This document shows, piece after piece, positions 16,550-24,174 of a stretch of 36,414 nucleotides of DNA. The position numbers and the translations under genes are program-made. The stretch is taken from the IMG/VR virus record IMGVR_UViG_3300027749_000268, positions 1 through 36,414 of that record. One strand, given 5' to 3'. This DNA comes from a virus. Below the pieces are notes generated by a model. It saw only the letters and a program-made list of their open reading frames with translations, had not been told where the DNA came from and did not search any database. How positions within the stretch are numbered: the stretch's first letter is position 1; every line of letters begins with the position of its first letter.

Positions 16550-16747
16550 ATGGACATCGTCGATTACGCTCAACATCTCATGGCACTGGAGCGAATGCTC
16601 AAGGAAGCCCACTCACTGTGCCTTGACAAGAACTACATGGACGCAGGGAGACTGACCTACGACATCATTGATGAGGCCCGGAAGCTGTCAATGTGTTTAC
16701 ATTACATGGACGACCAAGAAAATTCTTTTAAAAAAGTTACCACTTAG
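16550..16747 (+). CDS. Small helical phage protein (65 residues)
   Basis: The ATG at 16550 has AGAGGA six bases upstream; the open frame upstream of it only shadows RusA. The product is almost entirely helical (DYAQHLMALERMLKEAHSLCLDKNYMDAGRLTYDIIDEARKL) and resembles small helical proteins common in phage replication regions, function unknown. It follows RusA by 37 bases and precedes the candidate RNA gene. Confidence 0.75.
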   Translation: MDIVDYAQHLMALERMLKEAHSLCLDKNYMDAGRLTYDIIDEARKLSMCLHYMDDQENSFKKVTT

Positions 16748-16765
16748 CAAAAAAGCTGGTACAGT
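16737..16765 (+). promoter_or_regulatory. Candidate promoter of the small RNA
   Basis: TTACCA (16737-16742), a 17-base spacer, then TACAGT (16760-16765) preceded by TGG, which gives an extended -10. The site overlaps the end of the 65-residue gene. The start of transcription would be near 16772. Two weak hexamers with ideal spacing plus the TGn element make this plausible. Confidence 0.45.
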
Positions 16766-16771
16766 AGAGTT

Positions 16772-16871
16772 GTTGCCGTGGAAAGCGACAGACTGAAGCC
16801 GTTTACTCATGCCTCTGCCCTTGGTTCTTACTTTAGGGTTTCCACCGGGGGCAGCAGTAAACGGCTTTTTT
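16772..16871 (+). ncRNA. Candidate ~100-nt structured RNA ending in an intrinsic terminator
   Basis: A long hairpin fills the gap before the next gene. The outer stem AAGCCGTTTACT (16796-16807) pairs perfectly with 16856-16867 (12 bp). After a seven-base bulge an inner stem of 11 bp (16815-16825 with 16844-16854, two GU pairs) closes an 18-base loop. Six T follow (16866-16871), as in a rho-independent terminator. With the promoter candidate just upstream this would make a discrete RNA of about 100 nt. It could instead be the attenuator of the nuclease gene that begins ten bases later. Confidence 0.55.
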
Positions 16872-16880
16872 ACTTTCAGG

Positions 16881-17240
16881 ATGAAAAGAGATACATCATT
16901 GCCACTGGACGAGCCTAAGCATTGCACTGAGTTTGAGGTGCAGGCTTACTTGTGGCATGAGTTGCGTGTATTAGGGCTGAATGTGCGAGGCGAAGTCAAG
17001 TTGAAGTTTGCCAACAGGCAGACGGTAAGATTTGATTTGGCTTGTTTCCAAGATGGTAGGCTTACAGCCATCATTGAGGTCAAGCGTTCGCCAGTACAAC
17101 ACAAGACAACATGGGAGGAAACTCGGCAGGGGCTGCGATATTCGCAGTACGGGGTTCCGGTCCATATTGTCTACGGTATGGATGAGGCCGATGTCTTCAT
17201 CGCGGAAGTAAAGAAAGGCGCGATCACCCTGAAATCGTAA
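16881..17240 (+). CDS. PD-(D/E)XK nuclease-like protein
   Basis: 119 residues from the ATG at 16881. The core reads TEFEVQAYLWHELRVLG, then VRFDLACFQDG, then LTAIIEVKRS: an early Glu, an Asp, and the E-x-K half of a PD-(D/E)XK active site in the right order. Phage nucleases of this kind act on branched or end DNA; the substrate here is unknown. The ribosome site is poor (AGG touches the ATG). An ATG at 16809 is in frame but would run through the terminator hairpin, so translation may depend on that structure. Confidence 0.65.
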   Translation: MKRDTSLPLDEPKHCTEFEVQAYLWHELRVLGLNVRGEVKLKFANRQTVRFDLACFQDGRLTAIIEVKRSPVQHKTTWEETRQGLRYSQYGVPVHIVYGMDEADVFIAEVKKGAITLKS

Positions 17241-17463
17241 TCTGAACGGGATAAAAGACAGCAGCGGATTACGGGTATACCACTACTGCGGGAAGACTCT
17301 GAAACAGTGGAAAACAGGCGGCGAAGCTAGAACCTGTGAGTCGAAAGTCTGGCGGGTCATGGACATGACGGGAATCCATGTGAAGGACGGACTTAGGAGG
17401 CTAGGTCCGTCCAATCAAGGAATCTGGTCAGTGGATACAGACAATGTACAGGTAGAACATTAA
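17233..17463 (+). other. Gene-free gap with strong hairpins and a start-less open frame
   Basis: This stretch has no ORF with a normal start. It contains three hairpins: GACTC/GAGTC (17295-17299 with 17338-17342) enclosing ACAGG/CCTGT; CATGGA/TCCATG (17358-17363 with 17375-17380); and a 12-bp stem (17385-17396 with 17401-17412, one GU) with a GAGG loop. No T-run follows, so it is not a terminator. One frame is open for 77 codons to 17463 with protein-like composition but only CTG or ATA near its beginning and an internal ATG at 17359. It is either a structured RNA or a decayed or non-canonically started gene. Confidence 0.5.
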
Positions 17464-17493
17464 TCATAGGTAGAACTTACAAAAGGGTAACAC

Positions 17494-17847
17494 ATGGGCA
17501 TTCAATCAATTAGCGAGAACAAGATGGCAATCCAATCAGTATTTGAAGAGTACTTCGGTACACCTGCTAGGGAAATGGTCAGAACAACTGACCCAGACAC
17601 TAGCGTAGCGGCGGCTCTTTCGGTAGACTCAACACAGCTTGAGGCAATGGTGTACGAGATCATTGCAAAATACCCTAACGGATGTACTTCTGACGAGGTT
17701 ATGCATCATTTCCCAAGCCACGGTGTGCAAACGATTTCCCCTCGATTTGCTCCGTTGATCCGTAAGGGTTTTATCTATGACACTGGTGAGCGCCGTCGGG
17801 CATCATCAGGCAGAAGTCAACGAGTAATGAAGGTGGTTCAAAAATGA
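17494..17847 (+). CDS. Winged-helix protein
   Basis: 117 residues with AAGGG six bases before the ATG. After a flexible N-terminus, DPDTSVAAA introduces a domain with a helix (LEAMVYEIIAKYP), NGCTSDEVMHHFP, then TISPRFAPLIRKGFIYDTGERRRASSGRSQRVMKV: helix, recognition helix and beta wing. Phage proteins of this type near replication genes are presumed DNA-binding, perhaps in initiation or regulation. Its stop overlaps the HNH start (ATGA). Confidence 0.75.
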   Translation: MGIQSISENKMAIQSVFEEYFGTPAREMVRTTDPDTSVAAALSVDSTQLEAMVYEIIAKYPNGCTSDEVMHHFPSHGVQTISPRFAPLIRKGFIYDTGERRRASSGRSQRVMKVVQK

Positions 17848-18092
17848 CACGAGATTACAAGGCAGAACAGGCTTACGATGGCAGTCCTGCCGTGAAGAAA
17901 AAGAGAGCGCAGCGCAACAAAGCGCGGCGGATCATGGAGAGAGAGGGTGTGGTACACAAGGGTGATGGCAAGGATGTAGACCATAAGACCCCTCTCAGTA
18001 AAGGCGGCACGACTGTGCGGGGCAACCTCGCTGTAAAGTCTGCCAGCGCCAATCGTTCGTATAAAAGAAACCCCGACGGCTCAATGAAATGA
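17844..18092 (+). CDS. Small HNH-type nuclease-like protein
   Basis: 82 residues. A basic N-terminal half (KKKRAQRNKARRIMERE) precedes the HNH core VDHKTPLSKGGTTVRGNL and ends SANRSYKRNPDG. The DH and the GNL Asn are present; the final His is replaced by an Asn-Arg context, as in other very short phage HNH proteins. The nuclease role is likely but not certain. Linked by ATGA on both sides to the winged-helix and primase-helicase genes. Confidence 0.75.
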   Translation: MTRDYKAEQAYDGSPAVKKKRAQRNKARRIMEREGVVHKGDGKDVDHKTPLSKGGTTVRGNLAVKSASANRSYKRNPDGSMK

Positions 18093-19798
18093 ACGCAGAG
18101 TTCATCGAACAGTTTCACTTCGGTGAGACTGCAAGGGTAAGCTGTCCCTATTGTTCAGCGGACAGGAAAAATCAAAGAAGCAAAGACATGGTTCTGACCC
18201 GGAAATCTGACGGGGCAGTTGTTTACACGTGTCATCATTGCTCGGCCACAGGATCAATACAACCTAAAACAACGGAGAGAAGAATGCAACCAAAACTAGC
18301 GGCAGTGCCTAGTCCAGAGATTATCCAAAACCAGCTACAGAGTCATCACTACGATTGGTTAAAGAGCCGGGGGATCAGTAAAACAACGGCAGACACGATG
18401 AAACTGTTCGCCGCCTCAAAGTTCTTTAACAAACTCGGGGCAGAAAAAGATTCAATAGGCTTTCCTTATTACCGTAACGGCTCTTTAGTAGCAGCCAAAT
18501 ACCGCAGCTTCCCTGACAAAGCGTTTACACAAAACGACGGCGGCGCACATGACTTCTTCGGGATTGACAATGTAGAGAAAGGACAACCCATCATTGTTGT
18601 CGAGGGAGAGATTGACTGCCTTACCCTCATAGAGGCAGGAATAAACAACGTGGTGTCAGTGCCTTCAGGCGCTCCGGTAAAAGTGGCAGACGGGAAAGTT
18701 CTGCCTAGTGAGGACAAGAAGTTTAGCTTCGTATGGAACGCTGTAGAGATACTTGACGCAGCACCTTACGTGATTCTTGCAACGGATCAGGATATACCGG
18801 GGCAGGCTCTTGCTGAAGAACTAGCAAGGAGAATCGGTAAGGACAAGTGCCGACTCGCCAAGTTCTTAGGAAAGGACTTGAATGAGGTTTACAACGACCC
18901 CTCACAGACAAACGACCCCTCACAGAGAATACAGGATATCCTTGACGCCGCCGCCCCGTACCCTGTCGCCGGTCTGTCGCAAGCGGCCACTTATGAGGAT
19001 CGTTTAAACGACCTGTATGCCAAGGGGTCAGGGAAGGGGTTCAGCACCGGGTATCCATCCGTCGATAACGTTTACACCGTCGCACCCAGTCAACTTACGG
19101 TCATCACCGGGTATCCCTCCAGCGGCAAGAGTAACTTCGTTGATCAGCTAATGGTCAACCTAGCACGGGCGCATGACTGGAAGTTTGCCATCTGTTCATT
19201 TGAGAATCAGCCAGAGATTCATATCAGCCGACTGATGGAGATGTTTACACACAAACGTTTCTTTGATGGCGCACAGAGAATGTCCGACTCAGAGAAGACC
19301 CATGCCTTTAAGTGGGTCAATGAGCATTTTCTTTTCATCGATACCAACGGGGAAGAGCCATCTACCCTAGAGTCGATACTGACAAGGGCAAAGGTCGCCA
19401 TCAAGCGCATGGGCATCAGGGGGTTGGTGATTGACCCCTACAACTACATTGAGTTGAACAAAACCAACAGCACCGAGACCGAGGCGATCTCCAATATGCT
19501 GACCAAGGTCCAGCAGTTTGTCAAAGCCCATGAGTTGCATTGCTGGTTTGTTGCTCACCCCTCAAAGGTGAATCGGTCAGGTGTAGAGCAGCCCCGGCCA
19601 GATGGCATGAGCATCTCAGGTTCGATGGCGTGGTGGGCTAAGACCGATTGCGGTATCACCGTCCACCGAGGAGATGGGAATGTGGTCGAGATTGCGGTCT
19701 GGAAGTGCAGGTATCGGTGGGTAGGCACTCAGGGAGAAACCAGTTTACTCTACAACAAAGTTGCAGGGACGTACTCCGAAAACCTCGACAACTTCTAG
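18089..19798 (+). CDS. T7 gp4/Twinkle-type primase-helicase
   Basis: 569 residues. A zinc ribbon (C19, C22, C48, C51: CPYC and CHHC) is followed by a TOPRIM primase domain (VVEGEID with E172; ATDQD with D233). A DnaB-type RecA fold follows, with Walker A GYPSSGKS at 341-348, Walker B GLVID ending at D449, a His near VAHPSK and a C-terminal KCRYRW arginine region. The protein should unwind the fork and lay primers on the lagging strand. It is the last gene of the rightward replication operon; a repeat cluster and a terminator follow. No DNA polymerase is seen in the window. Confidence 0.93.
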   Translation: MNAEFIEQFHFGETARVSCPYCSADRKNQRSKDMVLTRKSDGAVVYTCHHCSATGSIQPKTTERRMQPKLAAVPSPEIIQNQLQSHHYDWLKSRGISKTTADTMKLFAASKFFNKLGAEKDSIGFPYYRNGSLVAAKYRSFPDKAFTQNDGGAHDFFGIDNVEKGQPIIVVEGEIDCLTLIEAGINNVVSVPSGAPVKVADGKVLPSEDKKFSFVWNAVEILDAAPYVILATDQDIPGQALAEELARRIGKDKCRLAKFLGKDLNEVYNDPSQTNDPSQRIQDILDAAAPYPVAGLSQAATYEDRLNDLYAKGSGKGFSTGYPSVDNVYTVAPSQLTVITGYPSSGKSNFVDQLMVNLARAHDWKFAICSFENQPEIHISRLMEMFTHKRFFDGAQRMSDSEKTHAFKWVNEHFLFIDTNGEEPSTLESILTRAKVAIKRMGIRGLVIDPYNYIELNKTNSTETEAISNMLTKVQQFVKAHELHCWFVAHPSKVNRSGVEQPRPDGMSISGSMAWWAKTDCGITVHRGDGNVVEIAVWKCRYRWVGTQGETSLLYNKVAGTYSENLDNF

Positions 19799-19816
19799 GC
19801 TCACCAGATGAGCCTA

Positions 19817-19908
19817 ATGTTTAAACAGTTGTTTTGTTTCGTCAGTTTTGGCAGTACCGAATATCAGGCGTATCAGGCGTATCGGGCGTATCAGTGATGT
19901 TTAAACAG
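19817..19908. repeat. Iteron-like cluster flanked by 12-bp direct repeats
   Basis: In the gap after the helicase, TATCAGGCG occurs twice in tandem (19862-19870, 19871-19879), then TATCGGGCG (19880-19888), then a partial TATCAG (19889-19894). The array is flanked by two identical 12-bp copies of ATGTTTAAACAG at 19817-19828 and 19897-19908, exactly 80 bp apart. Such tandem repeats beside a primase-helicase gene suggest a replication or regulatory site. Confidence 0.55.
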
Positions 19909-19910
19909 AG

Positions 19911-19933
19911 AAGGGGGCCAATGCCCCCTTTTT
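19911..19933 (+). terminator. Intrinsic terminator after the primase-helicase operon
   Basis: GGGGGC (19913-19918), loop CAAT, GCCCCC (19923-19928), then TTTTT. AA/TT pairs extend the stem. It ends the rightward replication transcript. On the other strand it overlaps the stop region of a leftward gene, but there it is followed by few T, so it works mainly rightward. Confidence 0.85.
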
Positions 19934-20150
19934 ATGTCCCCTTGTTTGCGTGGTAAATCGCGGTCAGAAATTCCTTGTACGCACCCCTGAATCGCGGATA
20001 GCCATCCTTACCCTGTACGTATACGATCCAGCGGCCCTCATAAACCACGTACACGCCACGATCAGGGGCAGAGGGTATCTCCACCACCAACCGTGGGTAT
20101 TTAAGAGCAGGACGGAACGGCAGGCCACTGTCTACAACCTTAACCTTCAA
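19932..20150 (-). CDS. Unknown small phage protein with TTG start
   Basis: The 72-residue frame has no suitable ATG; a TTG at 20150 is the only early start, overlapping the previous gene by 11 bases. The product is strand-rich (VVEIPSAPDRGVYVVYEGRWIVYVQ) with many aromatic residues, like a small beta-barrel. Function unknown. It is last in the leftward operon that begins with the SprT-like gene, and abuts the terminator hairpin. Confidence 0.55.
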   Translation of the reverse strand: MKVKVVDSGLPFRPALKYPRLVVEIPSAPDRGVYVVYEGRWIVYVQGKDGYPRFRGAYKEFLTAIYHANKGT

Positions 20151-20391
20151 GGACTTGCTTTAGCAAAACGCTGATACGGACCCGATGTTCTGGCTCTGCC
20201 GTCAGGTACATATCCTCCAGCAGTTCCACCATCTCAGGGGCAGCGGCGATCAGTCGAGCGTTCAGGTGCTGGCTTCTCAGGGCTAACGTCTTGGACCGAC
20301 AGTCCGCGATCCTGAGTTCACCGAATGATGTCTGTGACCAGACAGTCTGACCAGACGCCCACCAAGGGGCGCCGAATGGATTAGAGGTCAT
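20140..20391 (-). CDS. Unknown phage protein with LIAAAPEM motif
   Basis: 83 residues. The core NARLIAAAPEMVELLEDM is a familiar element of short phage proteins where a small polar domain precedes an ARLIAAAPE-helix; such proteins are widespread in proteobacterial phages and have no known role. The ATG at 20391 lies inside the end of the NinX-like gene, an 11-base overlap. Confidence 0.68.
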   Translation of the reverse strand: MTSNPFGAPWWASGQTVWSQTSFGELRIADCRSKTLALRSQHLNARLIAAAPEMVELLEDMYLTAEPEHRVRISVLLKQVLEG

Positions 20392-20737
20392 CTGTCACCC
20401 CCTCACCCAATACTGATGCTACGCAACACCGCATGGCGGCAATGATTGGGGTGGGGCCATATCGGCGGCAATATGGTCCGCATCCCTTTGCATTCAGTTG
20501 TGCCCTCCATTCGCCGTTGTCCAAGCGGCAGATTTCAATGCTTCGCCGCTCAATGATTGGCCCCGCATCAGACCAATTTAAGGATGGCCTAAACGACATT
20601 TCTTCACCTGTATAAGAGTCAACAAAATAGAGTAATCCTCCATCGTCCCAGTCGCCTATCTGTTCATAAGTATCGATGCCCTCGCATTTAGCAACGGCAG
20701 CATCAAGGGCAACGCCCGTCAGTTCATATGTATTCAT
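20381..20737 (-). CDS. NinX-like protein (DUF2591)
   Basis: 118 residues from the ATG at 20737. The pattern YELTGVALDAAVAKCEG, then a variable strand region, NWSDAGPIIER, and a C-terminal GPTPIIAAMRCCVASVLG is that of DUF2591/NinX, a small phage protein of unknown biochemical role. A longer frame to 20812 reads through another small gene and is not used. Its ATG overlaps the stop of the membrane peptide (ATGA). Confidence 0.85.
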   Translation of the reverse strand: MNTYELTGVALDAAVAKCEGIDTYEQIGDWDDGGLLYFVDSYTGEEMSFRPSLNWSDAGPIIERRSIEICRLDNGEWRAQLNAKGCGPYCRRYGPTPIIAAMRCCVASVLGEGVTDDL

Positions 20738-20826
20738 TTCATGTTCCAAAAGTAATAAAAGAATGGGAAGCCCCAAACGGCAGCGCCAATGATCCCCTGC
20801 ACCAGTGCCCACAAGAGCCGCTTCAC
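20734..20826 (-). CDS. 30-residue membrane peptide with GTG start
   Basis: A tiny frame coupled on both sides: its GTG overlaps the upstream stop (GTGA) and its TGA overlaps the downstream ATG (ATGA). The product starts MKRLLWALV and is hydrophobic and aromatic (AAVWGFPFFYYFW), thus probably a single membrane span with positive N-terminus. Function unknown. Confidence 0.5.
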   Translation of the reverse strand: MKRLLWALVQGIIGAAVWGFPFFYYFWNMK

Positions 20827-21065
20827 GACGTCACCCACTGAAAGCGCGTGAAAATCGACCTCTCATCCCGGCGGACTAGTTCACCATCCACCATGATAAA
20901 AATCTTGCCCTCCCCGTAAAGTTCGCCGCGCACGTAAGCCCGTGCAGCGCGGACGGCTGAGGCGATGGTCGGTGCAGTCCTGCTACCGTTAAGGTAGCTG
21001 CTATTGTTTTTCGCTGTCCATGTAATTTTCATACGGTCATCAGGGGGAAGACCCCCCTGCCTCAT
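20823..21065 (-). CDS. Unknown phage protein (80 residues)
   Basis: Two starts are possible. The ATG at 21065 overlaps the stop of the VWA gene (ATGA). The ATG at 21032 begins MKITWTAKN, which looks more like a native N-terminus, but it has no separate ribosome site. Between them lies a perfect 7-bp hairpin. The product has a basic helix (SAVRAARAYVRGELYG) and a strand region (KIFIMVDGELVRRDE). Function unknown. Confidence 0.65.
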   Translation of the reverse strand: MRQGGLPPDDRMKITWTAKNNSSYLNGSRTAPTIASAVRAARAYVRGELYGEGKIFIMVDGELVRRDERSIFTRFQWVTS

Positions 21066-22732
21066 AGTGCTAGTTTGATTTGTTTAAACGATGCAGCAGC
21101 CAGTGCCGTCGCATCATTGACCCGGATATTGTTTGGGTAAGCACCGGAGACATTCAGCCCGATGCCGATACCGATAACCGTCACGCCCAGCCGCTCCAGC
21201 GTGTCCACGTTAGCCCGTGCCATCTCGGCATCACCCTCGCCGTCGGTCAGCACAAACAGTATGCGCCGCGCCTCTGAGCGTTTGAGCAGCAGGTCACCAC
21301 AGAATCGAATGGCGGCGGCATCATTTGTCGCGCCGCAATCAGGAACCCGCTCCAGCGACTTAGCGACTTTCACGGTCGGTGCGCCCCAGTCCGCTACCTT
21401 TGAGACCGTGCGCCCGAATGCGGCCACCAGTACATCACCGCCAGCGGCTTGGACTGCCTGATGGATAGCCACAACAGCAGGGACTGCATGGTCCATGTAG
21501 CACTCGCGCTTGCCCGTCGTCGCGTTGGTTTCATTGTCATACATTGAATTGCTGGCATCAAGCAGGATCACAACAGCAGAGTCCACGCCCTCGACTTCAT
21601 CACGCCGTTTAAACAATCGGTCAGACCCAGTCACCAGTGATGGCAGCGCCCGGACGTTGAGCGCCCCGGCCTTGCGGTTGATGGCCCAATCAGTACGCGC
21701 CGAATTGTCAAACAGGGTCTTGACTTCATACCGGAGTTTTGCGCCACCAGTCGAGCGAGTGTCAAATTGACGATAGCCGGGTTCCAGTGGCTGGTCCCAT
21801 GACGGGGCGCTGCGCTCCCGGCAGTAAGTGCCGCCGCCGCCAGCCTCGCCAGCATCAGGGCATGATGGCTCGACTTCACGGGCGGGACCATTTGGCGCGG
21901 GTTTAGTAGCAGGGCCAGCCTCACCGCCGTCGGCATCACCGGAACCCCCGCCAGTGCCATCAGAATCGTCACCAGCGCCATCGTCGCCCTCGCCTGTACC
22001 CTCGCCGTCACCAGCGCCGTCAGCATCTCCTGCGCCGTCTCCAGCAGCCTCGCCAGCATCCTCTGCGCCGGGTCCATTGTCGCCGTCGGTACTATCATCA
22101 CCAGCGTCATCACTGGGCTGGTCTTGGGGCTTGTCTTGCGGGAGTGCCTGTAGCTGATCAAAGACCCAGATGGCAACTGCCAGTGTGTCGTGACTGTTTA
22201 AACAATTGTCGATGCGCTTGCTGGCCTCATCAAAGATGGGGGCAAGACCCTGCGCCAGCGGGACGCGACGCGCATACCTGCGGCCATGTACAGCCAGAGC
22301 AAAGGGATATTGCTGGGGGTCTGCCCAGTCGATTTTCGCGGCCAGTGCCTCGCTGATCATGCCGTCAATCAACACCGTCAGCAGATGAGTGATGTTGCCC
22401 GTCAGACCAGCCTTGATACCCTGCCGCTCAATCCAGACATCCTCGACAGCATTGTTCAGACTGTCCACATACTGACGGCCATCACGCGCCGCGAAGTCGG
22501 TGTACTTGCGGTGTAGCAACTCATGCACCACAAACCCAACGTACCGCTCCAGCATGACCTTGGGCACGATGGCGTCGGCAGCGACATCTTTGAGCAGGAT
22601 GCGGCCTGACTGACTGATGGCAGCAGTGGGCACGAAGGGAGACCACTCGACAGTCACCGGGCGCAGCTTAAGAGCAGAGCAGACTTTGTGACAGGCAGCC
22701 TCGACAGCCTGATGTAGTTCATATCCACGCAT
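21062..22732 (-). CDS. CobT-like protein: zincin-type N-terminus plus VWA domain
   Basis: 556 residues. The N-terminal domain has HELLH at 70-74 and NNAVEDVWIE near 93-102, the layout of a zinc peptidase-like CobT-type domain. Residues about 200-300 are an extremely Gly/Asp-rich acidic linker. The C-terminal VWA domain carries the MIDAS D392-x-S394-x-S396 (DASNS), GATNDAAA and LTDGEGD. Proteins of this type pair with CobS/MoxR AAA+ ATPases, as in cobaltochelatase and RavA-ViaA-like machines; in phages the target is unknown and cobalamin synthesis is not implied. AGGGG precedes the ATG, which overlaps the AAA+ stop (TAATG). Confidence 0.85.
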   Translation of the reverse strand: MRGYELHQAVEAACHKVCSALKLRPVTVEWSPFVPTAAISQSGRILLKDVAADAIVPKVMLERYVGFVVHELLHRKYTDFAARDGRQYVDSLNNAVEDVWIERQGIKAGLTGNITHLLTVLIDGMISEALAAKIDWADPQQYPFALAVHGRRYARRVPLAQGLAPIFDEASKRIDNCLNSHDTLAVAIWVFDQLQALPQDKPQDQPSDDAGDDSTDGDNGPGAEDAGEAAGDGAGDADGAGDGEGTGEGDDGAGDDSDGTGGGSGDADGGEAGPATKPAPNGPAREVEPSCPDAGEAGGGGTYCRERSAPSWDQPLEPGYRQFDTRSTGGAKLRYEVKTLFDNSARTDWAINRKAGALNVRALPSLVTGSDRLFKRRDEVEGVDSAVVILLDASNSMYDNETNATTGKRECYMDHAVPAVVAIHQAVQAAGGDVLVAAFGRTVSKVADWGAPTVKVAKSLERVPDCGATNDAAAIRFCGDLLLKRSEARRILFVLTDGEGDAEMARANVDTLERLGVTVIGIGIGLNVSGAYPNNIRVNDATALAAASFKQIKLAL

Positions 22733-24174
22733 TACAGTTCCCCTTCGATCAGATTGATGTCAATACTCGCCAGCCTGATGGCCTCCAGCGCCAGCAGGGA
22801 CTCGGGCGGCTGTTTGCTGGCAATAGTGGTGGCCCATGCCTCATCCACCGACAGCAGGTCCAGCGCCCGGATAAAGGCCACCAGTTGGCGCAGTGAGGGG
22901 GCGTCAACGATGTCGCCAGTGTCCACCTTGGCACGGGCCAGATTGATAGCCTTGACAACGTGCCGCGCCAGTTTATCGGTGCAACCAGTGTGGCGCACCA
23001 GCGCCTGCACTTCAGTCGCCTCTGGCAGGTATTTAAACGGCAAGACCCGTGCAAAGCGGTCCAGCAGGGATGAATTCATGGACCGAGTGCCAGAGTAGCG
23101 GCCTGAGTCATCACCATTGCCGAGCGTATTGTCGGCCCCCATGATCATCACACCAGCAGCACGGGACCAGACCTGACCGCCAATATTGACATGGCTATTG
23201 GGTTCGAGCAGGGCATTCAGGACCGCCAGATTAGCCGGGTCTGCATTGCTGATTTCATCAAGCAGAATCACCGCGCCGGGGGTCACAAACGCCCGGAGGA
23301 AGTCGCCCGGAACGAACTCAGTCGCACCGTTGACCAGACCAACAGCACCGACAAAGTCCTCCGGTGATGTGTGCTTGGTGAAATTTATGCGGGTAAACAT
23401 CCGGTCCGTTTTCGCGGCCCATTGCTTCGCGGCCTCAGATTTTCCGGTGCCTTTCGGACCGCCCAACCAAATATTTTCCCCAGTGCGCTGCGCCAGCACC
23501 AGATGCCTGATCAGACCCTCGGTCCAAATGTAGTGCGAGTCAATTGGACCCGCATCCGGATGACCCCAGAGGTCAATCGTAAGGGGCTGGCCGCGACGGT
23601 CTGTCACGGGTACATCAAAGGCATATTGGCAGGTCTCAGTGCCTACAGGCGCAGCAATCACGGTCATCACCTGAGCCTTGACCGAGTCAGTCGCCCCGGC
23701 CAGTGCATCGTTGATTGGCCTGATCGCAGCAGCCACCGCCACGGCCACGGCAGCAGAGACATCAGCAGGGTCGACAGCGGGTCTACGCTGGGCAGCAAGA
23801 GCGGCGGTCTCAGCGCGTGATGCCACTGCCCCAGCAGCAGCTATTGCAGATGTCAGGTCAATCGCAAGACGGCTGATGTGGTCTGACAGTTTAGTGGTCT
23901 CGCGCAGTGCGCCTTCCGCCCAGCCCTTCGCCAGAGTGGCATCAGTGGCAGCAGCAGCCGCTTGACGCTGGGCATGATCAGCAGTGGCAGATGCCGCTCC
24001 AGCAGCAGCCCCGCCAGAGCAGGCAGCGCGGACCTTGTCAGCAGTCCAGCCGTGCGAGTCCAGCACCGCAGCGTCCAGCGCCTTAGTGCCCCTAGGAGCG
24101 CCACCGACGGCCTTGACGGCCTCAATGAGCATATTTGTGGGCAGGGCCAGCAGCCCCGGCAGACGGGCGCTCAT
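22732..24174 (-). CDS. CobS/MoxR-type AAA+ ATPase
   Basis: 480 residues from the ATG at 24174, chosen because GGAGG lies seven bases upstream and it overlaps the previous stop (ATGA). Residues about 30-180 are Ala-rich and helical, probably a coiled coil. The ATPase core has Walker A GGPKGTGKS at 238-246, Walker B VILLDE at 302-307, a GADNT sensor-1 stretch and a LLDRFAR arginine-finger region. It should form a ring that works on or through the VWA partner encoded next. The long Ala-rich N-terminus is not usual for short MoxR proteins and may bind the substrate or the SprT-like protein. Confidence 0.88.
   Translation of the reverse strand: MSARLPGLLALPTNMLIEAVKAVGGAPRGTKALDAAVLDSHGWTADKVRAACSGGAAAGAASATADHAQRQAAAAATDATLAKGWAEGALRETTKLSDHISRLAIDLTSAIAAAGAVASRAETAALAAQRRPAVDPADVSAAVAVAVAAAIRPINDALAGATDSVKAQVMTVIAAPVGTETCQYAFDVPVTDRRGQPLTIDLWGHPDAGPIDSHYIWTEGLIRHLVLAQRTGENIWLGGPKGTGKSEAAKQWAAKTDRMFTRINFTKHTSPEDFVGAVGLVNGATEFVPGDFLRAFVTPGAVILLDEISNADPANLAVLNALLEPNSHVNIGGQVWSRAAGVMIMGADNTLGNGDDSGRYSGTRSMNSSLLDRFARVLPFKYLPEATEVQALVRHTGCTDKLARHVVKAINLARAKVDTGDIVDAPSLRQLVAFIRALDLLSVDEAWATTIASKQPPESLLALEAIRLASIDINLIEGEL

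Noticed and set aside
17241-17493. tRNA or group I intron in the structured gap
   Set aside because: No acceptor stem, anticodon arm or conserved intron core could be assembled; only the three hairpins are supported.
21631-22176. Long frames on both strands opposite or beside the VWA gene (also 21828-22157)
   Set aside because: They arise from the low-complexity, GC-rich Gly/Asp linker, where stops are rare in several frames. No start signals or domains.
21062-24174. Cobalamin (cobaltochelatase) biosynthesis genes
   Set aside because: Only the general CobS/CobT-type folds are shared; no other cobalamin gene is present and phage homologs are not shown to act in that pathway.
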